This document shows, piece by piece, positions 50,065 to 60,904 of a stretch of DNA of 64,000 nucleotides (position 1 is the first letter of the stretch; every line of letters begins with the position of its first letter). The position numbers and the translations under genes were made by a program. The notes beneath the pieces were generated by a model. That model saw nothing but the letters and a program-made list of their open reading frames with translations. It ran no database searches and was not told where the DNA came from. The stretch is taken from positions 16,748,875 to 16,812,874 of the forward strand of contig OX359273.1 of assembly GCA_947179155.2 (NCBI GenBank). The letters are read 5' to 3'. Origin of the DNA: Hedera helix. Taxonomy: Eukaryota; Streptophyta; Magnoliopsida; Apiales; Araliaceae.

Positions 50065-51075
50065 ATGTTAAGGAAAGATGCATCCCGAAAGTGGAACAGT
50101 CAACGCCAAAAGGCCTTTCAGACTATTAAGAAGCAATTAACAGAAGCGCCAGTCTTGGTACCTCCGAAGGACGGGATTCCCCTTTTCCTGTATATATCCG
50201 TGAATGATATGGCGATGGATTGTATGCTGGTGCAGAAAAGTGAATCCGGCAAGGAGCATGCCATTTATTACCTCAGCAAGAGATTCAGCAGCTGTGAACA
50301 GAATTACACGCCGATCGAGAGAACATGTTGCACCTTGGCATGGGCTGCTATGAGGTTACAGCATTACCTTCATGGACACACTACCTATTTGATCTCGCGA
50401 ATCAACCCCTTGAAGTATATATTTGAAAGACCGATGTTGAATTGTCGATTGTCGAGGTGGCAGTTAATCCTACAGCAATTTGATATCCTCTATGTTATCC
50501 AGAAAGCCGTAAAAGGGCAGGGAATTGCAGATCAATTATCAGAGATGCCGACAGGGGGAATGGAGCCTTTAGAAACTTCCCTACCGGGTGAAGACATATT
50601 GTGGGTCCAACAGACGAGGTGTGATGACGAAGGGCAGTTTTGGAAAATGTATTTCGACGGTGCCATGAATGCTGAAGGGGCTGGGGCTGGAGCTGGAGCG
50701 GTCCTGGTCTCTATCACGGGCGAACAATACCCTGTTCTCACCAAATTACAGTTCAGTAACTCAAACAATACGACTGAATATGAAGGATGTATATTGGGAC
50801 TGAGATTCGCCCGTAATATGGGAGTGAAAAGATTAGCCGTGTTCGAAGATTCAGAGTTGGTGATCAGACAGGCGACGGGGGTATATGGCACTAAGGAGCT
50901 TTGGTTACTCCCCTACCACCGATGTGTAATCCGATTGATGCAAGAATTTGAAGACGTAGCCTTCCGACATATTCCCAGGGGGCGGAATGACTTTGCCGAT
51001 GCATTGGCCACCCTGGCCTCGTTAATCCATGTACTCAAAAGCAAAGCCACTCCACAGATTGTAATAACAGTGTAA
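50065..51075 (+). pseudogene. Tat RT connection and RNase H domains
   Basis: 336 codons. The first part (KDASRKWNSQRQKAFQTIKK, YYLSKRF, YTPIERTC) is the Gypsy RNase H that follows RT; the second (KMYFDGAMN, TTEYEGCILGL, FEDSELVI, RNDFADALA) is the extra plant-type RNase H typical of Tat elements. Its acidic residues are all present, though the third reads FEDS where GDS is usual. A short GAGAGAGA run follows the first Asp. It ends at a TAA (51073-51075) that interrupts the frame to integrase (NVPTYEEYISEL). Confidence 0.88.
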
Positions 51076-52389
51076 AATGTTCCCACTTACGAAGAATATA
51101 TATCGGAGTTATCAGAAGATGTGGTTCAGCCAAATCAGCCCTGGTATCATGACATTCAGAAATACTTGAGGGATAGATCTCTCCCCGACCAGGCGAACCG
51201 AACAGAAAGGCAGAGAATCCAGAAGATGGCGATGAAATTCTATTTAAGCGGAGATTCTCTGTATAAGAGGGATGTAGGCTTGGGATTATTGCGATGTGTA
51301 GACGAGGCTCAGGCACAGAAAATCATGGGCGAAGTGCACGGTGGAGTATGTGGGCCGCGTATGAGTGGACCGATGTTGGCCAAGAAAATTCTGAGAACGG
51401 GGCACTACTGGCTATCATTTAAGGCTGACTGTGACGATCATGTCAAGCGATGTTTCCAATGCCAAGCACACGGTAATGTGATGCATGTGCCTCCTAATGA
51501 ACTGCACTGTATGACTTCCCCTTGGCCTTTCTCCATGTGGGGTATGGATGTAATCGGACCCGTGGAGCCCAAAGCGAGCAATGGCCACCGGTTCATTTTT
51601 GTCATGATTGATTATTTCACTAAATGGGTGGAGGCAGCTTCTTTCCCCAAAGTAACGCAGGAAGTCATAGTCAGTTTCATCAGGAACAATATCATTTGCC
51701 GATATGGACGGGCTGAAATCTTGGTGTCCGACAATGCCAAGAATCTGAACAATGCCCTTATGAAGGAGTTATGCGCCCAATTCAAGATCAAGCATCTCAA
51801 TTCTGTCATTTACAGGCCCAAAATGAATGGGGCCGTGGAGGCGGCAAATAAGAATATAAAGAGAATTATGGCAAGAATGTCTGCCAATCATCGGGGATGG
51901 CTAGATTTGCTACCCCTCACGCTGTTTGCATATCGGACGTCAGTTCGTACATCCACAGGAGCAACCCCTTACGCCTTGGTATATGGAATGGAGGCCGTTT
52001 TGCCGATTGAGATGGAAATGGCGTCCCTCCGAATTTTGCTCGATGCACGGATTGACGAGGAGGATTGGATACAAAATCGGTATGACCAGTTAGCCTTAAT
52101 AGATGAAAGAAGGGTGGCGGCTATATTACACGGTCAGTTATATCAGCAACACATCTCTCGATCGTACGACAAAAAGATACGGTCCCGAAAGTTCAAAGAA
52201 AATGATTTAGTGCTAAAGAGGGTCATGCCTTGTCAAGAGGAAGCCAAAGGGAAATTTGCTCCGAGTTGGGAGGGGCCCTTTGTGATCAAGAAAGTCCTAT
52301 CTGGAGGGGCCCTCATCCTACAAGAAATGGATGGCGAGGTATTTCCGCAGCCCCTGAATTCTGACTCAGTGAAACGGTTCTACGCTTAA
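51076..52389 (+). pseudogene. Tat integrase
   Basis: Inserts element DNA into the genome. The frame is open from 51076 to 52389 but separated from RT by the TAA at 51073. Zinc domain: EVHGGVCGPRMSG ... HVKRCFQCQ, in which the second His of the HHCC set appears to be Arg (relatives have GPHM). DDE core: GMDVIGPV, VSDNAKNLNN, AVEAANKNIKRI, all three acids present. C-part: FAPSWEGPFVIKKV and LNSDSVKRFYA. No chromodomain, as expected for Tat. The stop codon runs into a 23-base A tract. Confidence 0.9.
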
Positions 52390-52410
52390 AAAAAAAAAAA
52401 AAAAAAAAAA
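52388..52410 (+). repeat. A23 tract at the pol stop codon
   Basis: Twenty-three consecutive A, starting within the TAA stop of integrase. Confidence 0.95.
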
Positions 52411-52885
52411 TCTTTCTATCTCCTTTGTAATTCAAACTACGTAGGACCTGATCTTCTGACCTTGTGGGAGTACGTAGGAAGCTATCATGGCGCGGTCCGT
52501 TCTATACAAAATAATAAACCTTGTCCCGATACCGAACCCATTTCTAGAAAATCCCGGAACCCTACTTTGACAAATACATTCCAAATCTTACCCAAACCTA
52601 GCCATATAATCAGCCAGAATCCAAGACTCACTCCGATGAAATCTGAGGGGCATGCGGCAATATCTGTGGAGTTCCAATCAAGACATGAGGAAAGAAATAT
52701 GGCAATATATCGAAATCATAATCGGTTGGATAAAATGAGGATCCAATGAAGGGCGACGATGCAGCAAAAAGGGAAATGACTAAACCATAAATATTTCTCT
52801 ATATATACAAAACATTTGGATTACAAGTCTGTCTTTTAAATAAAAGTGATAAAACTGACATAGTCCGTGCAGGGAATAAAATCAT
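52411..52885. other. Spacer between convergent pol and aORF1
   Basis: About 475 bp between the ends of the plus-strand pol and the minus-strand aORF1, where transcripts from both strands would overlap. A 95-codon frame here (52462-52749) has no recognisable domain and is not called. Nothing else is seen. Confidence 0.6.
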
Positions 52886-54529
52886 CTACAGGTCAAAGAC
52901 CAGCTGGAGCAGGATAGACAGAATAGTCGAGGCATCATAAACCTCAGGCTCACCCGCAATCTGCTGGCCCATCATGTCAATCCGAGTCAAAAGAGCAGCA
53001 GCACTGGTAACAGTCGCAGAATGACCCTCCATGACAACTCTGACCTGCTCGATAACACTATCTCTGGCAGAGAGGGCGGCATCACAAGCTAGTACAGCAG
53101 CATCCCGCTCCGCATGCGCAGTATCCCTCTCAATCTCGGTGGCACTCAAAGCGGACCGGAGCCGGGTACCCTCAATCATTAATCTCTAGACCTGATCCGC
53201 CAAATCAAGGGAAGGGACATGTACCGAAGCAGAAACCTCCTCAACATCAGATCTGGGCGTTAATCCTAAAACCTTCGGAGGAATGATCGCATCTGAACGG
53301 GTCTCATCTGGGAAAAGTCCTCGAGAACCATCCAATACCCCAATCTGGTCAAGGTCGACAATATCAGAATCTCCTCGCGACCATAGCAGATAAGCGGGTG
53401 TCTGACCAGGATGACTATCCCCAAACTCGGACGAGACCCTGTGTGACCAAAGATCGTATACCCTCAGCAACTCCCTCTCCGTCTGAGGCGATATGAGAAA
53501 TCGGTAGTCAGCTGCTCCCGCAAAGAGATGAAGATCTTGCATCTGGTCAAACTGTCCCATGACAGCTAAGGGGTGGTAAGTCGTCACCCCCCTCAAACCA
53601 AGAAGAGGGAGGAAATCAAAAGGGGGCACGTGAGTCAAAAAGCTCAAGGAAGAGCAATAACCCGAGTATATCAGGAGATGGAAGGGCTCCTCAATGGCCG
53701 ATAAGAACTCCCTCCAGGAAGCCGTATCAGTACATCGTCGGGGACGGAATGAGAACTGCATGGCCAAGCTGTGGCTGAAACAAAACCCATGCCGACGAAA
53801 CTGTCCGATAGGTCTGAGGTGGCTCATGAACCATACATACAACAAAATAGAACTTCCCCTGAATATGCGACCAGAGAAGGAATGACAATACGAGGCCGAT
53901 AAGTAAGTCTCGGCAAGTATCATGGGAAGGATAGTATGATCCTCCTGGAGGGCCTGAACCGCTACAATAACCCGCATGTCCAGGAGGTCGTCCCCTGCAG
54001 GCATGTACAGAACTGATATGACACAGGCCATTAAAACATCCACTCTCAAAGCGCCCCAGCGCTCCTCGGACACTGAAAAATCACTGGAAAATCGAGAGAA
54101 GCTATCCACCGAGCCAAATCTGTCAATCAAGAAGGGTAGAGGGACAAGGTAGCTCGAAGAGATCACAGATAGCAGAGCTGTCTTCCGCAAGCCTGTGAAA
54201 GTCAGGAACTGACGGCGCATATGGTCGGAGGTAACCCTGGCGCAAGGACCATCCACCGACAAACCAGTAAAACGAGCATATTCCTCAAGGGTGGGGGTCA
54301 GATACTCCAGCCCAAACCTGAAAACATGTATGTCCGGGATCCAGCAACTGAGAATGCCATCAACAAAGCCCGGCGGCACCTGGAATGACAAAAGAGACAA
54401 GGAGTGTCCCAAAAGACCCTCTGCAATGATCCAGTCGGAGGGTATCAAACTATCCAGCCACGAACGGAACCGGCCATTGATCCCTGAGGGGGCGCGGGGG
54501 CCCACGCGAACCACATCTATGGATGACAT
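52886..54529 (-). pseudogene. aORF1: antisense PMD/DUF-like protein with coiled-coil tail
   Basis: Starts MSSIDVVRVGPRAPSGINGR. Residues about 60-90 (FRFGLEYLTPTLEEYARFTG) match the 'tPT.eEY' core of plant DUF7745/plant-mobile-domain-like proteins often found inside Tat retrotransposons and as host genes. 447 codons are open, then an in-frame TAG (53186-53188), then 97 more codons in the same frame (RLMIEGTRLRSALSATEIER, AHAERDAAVLACDAALSARD) that look like a charged coiled coil, ending at 52886. It lies tail-to-tail with pol and about 230 bp downstream of aORF2 in the same direction. Function unknown; the family name is from pattern recall, not a search. Confidence 0.7.
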
Positions 54530-54762
54530 CTATAAAAAGCAGTATCAAAAGACTATACAGGGGTCAATTTCCTCATTCACGTATATAATAAATCATGCAT
54601 CATACAAGATATAATGGAATAAGTGGATCATCACAAAGAAGAGATTATGCATAAAATAAAGATAATTCTGTACATAATACATGGGATGAGAAATAATAAT
54701 GACAAATAAAACGAACAGGTTCAAATACAGGGGTCCTAGCCTATCTAAATCTAGTAGGCGCA
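54530..54762. other. Spacer between aORF1 and aORF2
   Basis: About 230 AT-rich bp with no frame. It might hold the aORF1 promoter, but I see no clear TATA box. Confidence 0.5.
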
Positions 54763-55434
54763 CTATAGGCCCTCAATAAAGGTATCATCATCAAACTGGT
54801 TCGCATGACCCACATCCCCAGGAATGGAGGCCTTAGCGCCAAAGTTCAGATCGGGACAGGAATAAGGCGGAGCAGGGGCATATGATGAGCCGGGAGCTGC
54901 ACCAAAGTCAGGTCCATACGGGTCTGCAGTATAAGCTTCCTCTGGATCCCGGCCCAAGCTCCGAACGAAAGATGACAATTGGTCCACCCACCGAGTCAAG
55001 GAAGCAATCTGGTCTGAGTGGGTGGGGGCCCGAACACACTCCATCCAGTCTGTCATCATCACCGACCCGTGAACCAAATCCCCAAGGAAGAAGGTGGCCC
55101 GAGTCTGAGGCCCAATGGTACGAGGTCTCCACCAGACACTAAAACTCTCACTCGTCTGCGGGCCGTCAGACAACATATATCCATCCTCCCCGGCCGTCAC
55201 TGCCTCCGGGAGATGGGAATCCATGAACCAAAATCTCCGGGAAGGAGGAGCGAAAGGGATACGGACCTCCCCGGAAACACATCTGATGGCGCGCTCCCCC
55301 AAATACAGCTCCCATCCAACATAAGTCAGGAAGGGAATACGACGAGTGGACAAGGCAAACTCCTGGTCCGCGGCATAACCGCCGGCAAGGCCAGCCGCCA
55401 AATGATCCGCAATGTAAGGAACCCATGTCACGTC
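54763..55434 (-). pseudogene. aORF2 C-terminal part (plant mobile domain-like)
   Basis: Continues the aORF2 frame from the TSD: DVTWVPYIADHLAAGLAGGY, then RRIPFLTYVGWELYLGER and a low-complexity tail (SSYAPAPPYSCPDLNFGAK) to a stop at 54763. 'V-W-x-PY' and 'GWELYLGER' are as in PMD proteins. The first codons of the open frame (55435-55455, MGSRGVS) come from the inserted LTR and are not natural. The N-terminal part is at 59618-60904. Confidence 0.75.
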
Positions 55435-58400
55435 TGAAACGCCCCGAGATCCCACCTTCCTTAATTAAGTCCAATTATATCTGGATTACATAGCGATTAA
55501 CTTAAAACCTTGTTAACCGAGACCCCGTGCGTTAAATTTTATACCTTTGACCTTTAAACCCATTGAGTTGACCTTAAATTTGGTCCATATTATTATTATT
55601 TTTTTTTTAAAACTTATTTAACTTACATTCCTTACTAGTCTCAGGATCGCAACGTTCACGTTATCTTTTATTAAACTTAGGTCCGCATTTTATCAATTGT
55701 GACCTATGATATACAATTTCCATAATCAAATATATTTTTATGATTTAACATAATCTTTAAATAAAATTTCGCCATGAACTTTCTGTATATATGGCCTTGT
55801 CTATATGTATTCCTGTTCCTGTTTGCTTATACCTGTTTACATTCATTCATTTATATCACACATATCATATCTACGTATTCCTGTAATACCCATACAAGTT
55901 TATCACATGTATCACCTTTTCACTATCCCTGGATAATATATACATGCACTAGTCATTCTCTGATAATACAAATTAGCAAATCATACATTCCTTTCTACTA
56001 TCTAGATTTAACATTTAAACTTGATTATTACATAGCCTGCATTTATACAAATTTACATATATTTGCTTCAGATGAATATTTCACAGACACAATTTACAAA
56101 TCTCTTCAAGCATCTCCATGCATTCACATTCTTTACCTTAGCGTCACCGGAACCTCCGGCCTTCTTATATTTACCTGAAATGTTAGTTCATAGCAAGGGT
56201 GAGCACATAGGCTCAGCAAGTAATTCAGATAACACATTTCATGCTCACAGTTTATTTATGCGTTATCCCTCTACTTAATCATGTTATACATGAATGCCAC
56301 GTATTACACTTAACAATTAAATCATATAGTTGCACGTAAGGCACATTTCAAATGTTTTACTAACACACAGTTCGCCTAGAACATAGCACCTTATAGTCTG
56401 AACACTTGCCTGTACCGCATTTATTTAGCTTAACCTTTTACCACCTCGTTTGGCCGTTCTATCCTTCTTCGCATCGGTTCGCTACATCGAGCGTTATCTG
56501 TAAACATACAATCTATATTTATCAATATAGGATCATTAACTTATATATACTAACATACTTAATCCATAATACATGACTATCATCTCCATCACTTCACGTT
56601 TGATGTATTACACCTTATGTAGGTTTATAATACACCCTAACTTGCTTCCGACCTTTTCCATAACTTATAACATGTTTTGGCTTAGCTTTAGGCATGTTAT
56701 ATTATGCCATTTGTCATTTCATTATAACTTAACACCCTTTAATTTAACCATAATTATTACTTTTAGGGTTTATATAACCCATTTCTATCATTCCATATCA
56801 AAATATAGCTTTTTGGAAGCTTAAAAAAATTTCAAATGAACAGTAACTCCGCCCCGGCGCCGCCATAGCTCGTTGGCCGCGAAATCTTCTCGGTCGATGA
56901 ACAGTAACATGGCGCCGGGGCGCCATGTTCAAAATCTGGAAATCTGATTTTTGCACTACCTTTACCGATTTTTAATTTCTTCATCTTAACTCCAATTGAG
57001 CTGAAATTTGGACCACATCTAGAACTTACTACCTAGTATTTTACAAAAATACTACTTGCCACATTTGGCTTCTTAAAAATAGAGATACACTAGCCCCTAG
57101 GAGGGCTGTTCAAACCATTTTCAGACTTGGCCAAATTTTCAGATTTCCAAAAACTCAAATCCCAACTTGGTTATTTTTGACCATTTGCTTCCAAATTCCA
57201 TTTCAACACTTGACATAGCTCACATAACCTATATGTGACATGTCCAAACTTTCAAAACCACAAAATTTCGCACGAGGCGACTTTTGTCCGTAAAAATCCA
57301 TTTCGATTCGAAACGATCGATTTCGATCGTTCGAATCGCCATTTCGCTCAAATTTGATTCCGTTGATCGCCAAATCAACTTAGACACGTGTAATAACATG
57401 AAAACAAGTTATGTGACTTTATTTTACCTTTAATTTCTCAAAATTACCAAAATCACACATTGACGACATTTCCATGAAAATTTCCAAACTTTTCAAATTC
57501 AAAACTTAAACTTACTTGACCCTTTAATCTCCAAGCACCTCATGCGCTATTACAAACATATTCAACTACATTATAAGTCCACATAACTTCTAACCGCACA
57601 CTATAATGTACTTTACAGATTAAAACGAAATCTATACACAAAGTATAGCCTAATATTATCATTTCTTCAAATAAATCATACTTCTCTTCCATTATGAATC
57701 TTTAAAACCATTTAATATAAAATTTCTCATATTTCACATATAATCATCCTTTCCAACTAGGTTTTTATCACTTCCATCAACTTTTAACACATGATTATCC
57801 TTAAATCATGGTTTTTAGCTTTGAAAATATGTATGAAAAGTCTATCAACTTTGTTCTACCAACCTTCAAGCCTAGGGTTTCATGACTTATTAAACATATA
57901 GCATGTAACTCACATAAACTCCATAATCAAACCATGTATTTGAAAGATACATGCATGGTCATACTTAAACTTCCATTTAAACTCATAAATTCTAAGTTCT
58001 AGAGTTTGAACATGATTATACCTCACTTGATGACCAATTTCTTGACATGTAGAGCTTTGTCATGATGAGCTCTTTCTCTTTTCTTCTTGTTCCTTAATCA
58101 TTTGAACTTTCTAACTCCAAATCTTCAAGCTTTTATCATAGCTTCCATGGCTTCCTTCTCTTTCTCTCTCTTAGGTTGCTATCTCTCTTATTTTCCAGCA
58201 AAGTGTATAAAATGACAGCTCTTGTTTGCTTGGCTCACTTATATGAGAATTAACTAAGCTTGGTTAAGCAAATAATCATGGTTAACTCCTCCAAGGGCAT
58301 TTTGGTCATTTCACAATATAAGTAAAGGGTATTTTCGTCATTTTATCACTTTGGACACATATGTCATTATCTAAATTGTCAAGGGTATTTTGGTCATTTG

Positions 58401-59617
58401 ACCCTTTAGGACACAATGGTAATTATTTAATTTGTTGAGGGGCATTTTGGTAATTTATCAAATTGACTAAACTTTCATTTCTTGCAACTTTCCCCCTCAT
58501 AACTAAACTTTCATACATTTTCCTCCTCCATTCATTCTTTGCTCATTTCTTATTCAAATCAAACCCTTTTTAATCCAAATTTGCTCCATCATGCTTGAAT
58601 TTTATTTCTTCATCAAATAGTGTCCAATTGGTTTGTCCCAAATTACTTGTAACACTTGAAAACTTGAATTTCTTTAATAACTCCTTAACTTGTAATATTT
58701 GCCACAATTGTATATTATTTCGTTTTCAAACCTTCTCGGTTCCTTATCTAATCAAATTAAATTCCAACATCCCAATAAACTCGACTTGCTCACTTATTCA
58801 TAAATCGCTTCCTCGAGAAGCGAATCTTGACCGGATTACCAAATTCGTCGTCCTTAATTCCTTAAAACTTATTTTGCCGCTTTACTACTTTTGCGTCGTT
58901 TTACTTATTTTCACTTCACATATAACGCCAATTCTCACCATCCTTGCATTTATCATGATCTCTACTCATTCTCGGGGTATTACATTTTGTATTCACGAAT
59001 CGAATTATCAACTATCTTATAAACATCAATTAACATAATTTCATAATAACTTTCAAATATCCATATATCATTCCTTTAATATCCCGTTAATTCCTAATAT
59101 GTCGGTTAGGTTAAACGGTTACTTCTTCTTGTACACACTGCCTTATCTTAGTCTTCCATTTCTGACCCCTCGCCTCTCTAGGCCCATTCCTTAATCTCAT
59201 TTTTAATTCTCATAACTTACGATCAGTTTACATACTATTTCTTCATTTACAATATTGTCTAGCTTTCTATAATCAATCACATATACATATACACATATAC
59301 CTGTATTAAATCTATAATCCTGCTGACACATAATATCGTGTCTTACAATAATTCTTCCCAAATTACCTTACTATAGATATTACAATAACTCATTTAGCTC
59401 AAATCCATTACATAACCATCAAAATTCATTTTCTTTATAATTTCTCATTTTCCTAATTCTCTGGCTTAATTCATCTCTCTATATTCGACCACATAGGTCA
59501 CATTCATCAAATTTATCACTTACTAAATCAACTTAATCACATAATAATCTCATTTAATCATTTTAATTAGGTTTTGTTTTATAACCTTCACTTAATTATC
59601 CATAATCCTTATTTACA
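55435..59617 (-). mobile_element. Solo LTR (4183 bp) of a Tekay-like element in aORF2
   Basis: Minus strand: TGTAAATAAGG...CTCGGGGCGTTTCA, flanked by a perfect 5-bp TSD ACGTC (55430-55434 and 59618-59622). Layout mirrors the LARD LTRs: TATA-like ATATAAG on the minus strand near 58240-58246, about 1370 bp from the LTR start (1395 bp in LARD), then a GA-rich leader (58060-58200), GC-rich palindromes (56851-56865, 56909-56928) and a TGAGC/GCTCA hairpin (56200-56215). No PBS, PPT or protein remains. The frames at 55774-59038 are low complexity and not called. Confidence 0.88.
58240..58246 (-). promoter_or_regulatory. TATA-like box of the solo LTR
   Basis: Element strand CATATAAGTGAGCC, followed by GTCATTTTATACAC and a GA-rich stretch, matching the order in the LARD LTR promoter. 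If active it would drive transcription in the aORF2 direction. Confidence 0.55.
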
Positions 59618-60904
59618 ACGTCCGCCGAGGAGATCATCTCTAACTGCAGCCGGCAGTGGGAGAAGCTATCTGACACCGGGGTCTCCGCCAAAGTGCTATG
59701 ATGCCACCGATGACCCCTGGGATAAGTCTCTGGACCGAGGGTAGTGATCGGCCGCAGGCAGGGTAGCCGCTCATAAGCCCAGAACTGATAAACAAGGAAA
59801 AAGGGACGTAAGTACCAGGAACGACAAATGAATGAAACAAATGAAAAGCGGCAAAATGAATAGGACTTACCAGCAGAGAGGGATAAAACCCCAGCCAGGC
59901 ATCTGTCTGCCCCTCTGAGCGAAGGCGAAGGCCGTGGAGGAAATAAGCGAAGGTGAAGGAACCCCAGTCATAGTCCCCGATCCGATCCACATCTCGAGTA
60001 GTGCCGACGATACCAAAATGGATGGTCGAGGAGTTGTTCCCCAGAAAACAGCCCCTCATGATAGTCAGGAATAGACGCCGGAGCAGGAAGTCACGAGCGG
60101 ATCGGTCCTCGGGAAATGGCTCGGAAAGGACCCCTCCAATGGCATCTACAGCCAAAGCTCCAGATCGGATGTTGCGGGCCTTAAAGACCTTATCCTGAGG
60201 AGTGAACCCCAACAAGGATCCAACGGTTACGGGGGTGATGTCCGGCTCCAGGGGAACACGGGGTCCAGAGAACTCCACCCCGGTAATATAACGCTAGTCT
60301 AGAGGGGTCAACAACAGCTCGCAGTCCAGTAGATGAAGCGACTGGGTCTGGTGGAACCAGCGCTCAGACAGGGCCCTCATATAGCCCCACGGACACCGGC
60401 GAGGGGCAATGGTAAAGAAATGTCTAAAACCCCAAGAGTCTACCATCCCCCTGTAGTCAGGATGCAGCGCGTGGTAGAGGGTGTAAATGCTGAACCAGTT
60501 GCCCCGAGCCCGGGTAAACTCAGGAACCTGCGACAACCGCCGAAACAATCAATCCTGGTAATCTCACAAGGTTGAATGAATTTACATAACGGATATACCT
60601 CGTTAGCCGCATGGTAGGCCGAGGGGTGACGACCGAGATCAGGACCGAGCAGATCCGGTATCCTAGCACAGGCCCCGGGTAAGGTCCGACGCATGGGAGG
60701 AGGAGCCGCTGTGCCCAAGGGACCCGCCTCTGCCTCAGCTGGGGCGTCCTCATCCACATCAGGCTGAACGGGGCGAATAACAAACTCAGCCAGTCTACGG
60801 GAATGACGGGTCAGGACTGGAACTGGAGCTGAAGTGGTCGCTCTACGACGACGGACACCTGACACTCGGGGCACTGAGGAACCACTGGGAGCATCAGGAT
60901 CCAT
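59618..60904 (-). pseudogene. aORF2 N-terminal part (plant mobile domain-like), with intron
   Basis: Starts MDPDAPSGSSVPRVSGVRRR (Arg-rich, possibly a nuclear signal). Near 60549 the frame shifts to FRRLSQVPEFTRARGNW; an in-frame TAG lies at 60294-60296; then FSGPRVPLEPDITPVTVGSL and the PMD core DRIGDYDWGSFTFAYFLHGL. An 86-bp intron (59785-59870) follows GFYPSLL; exon 2 opens with FWAYERLPCLRP, the W-A-x-E motif of PMD proteins, and reads without a stop for 55 codons into the TSD and on into 55429. PMD proteins (MAIN/MAIL) are plant nuclear proteins related to domains carried by transposons. The role in this element is unknown. Confidence 0.78.
59785..59870 (-). other. Antisense intron in aORF2
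   Basis: Element-minus-strand GTAAGTCC at 59870 and TTGTTTATCAG ending at 59785; 86 bp, phase 0, T-rich 3' part. Reading through it loses PMD similarity and ends at a stop (59640). Removing it restores PMD similarity and an open frame that matches the frame beyond the solo LTR. Confidence 0.8.

Noticed and set aside
58979..58994. Possible LTR start TGTAATACCCCGAGA on the minus strand
   Set aside because: It looks like a Gypsy LTR start, but no purine tract precedes it, while the outer ends at 55435 and 59617 carry a perfect TSD and reproduce the spacing to the TATA box seen in LARD LTRs.
55774..59038. Frames of 70-147 codons inside the 4.2-kb solo LTR
   Set aside because: Leu/Ile/Thr-rich low-complexity translation of AT-rich LTR, on the strand opposite to the LTR promoter, with no domain.
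60549..60600. A second, ~45-bp intron in aORF2 (GTATATCC to ATTACCAG) to explain the frame change
   Set aside because: Too short for a typical plant intron, and joining it leads to a stop; a frameshift is simpler.
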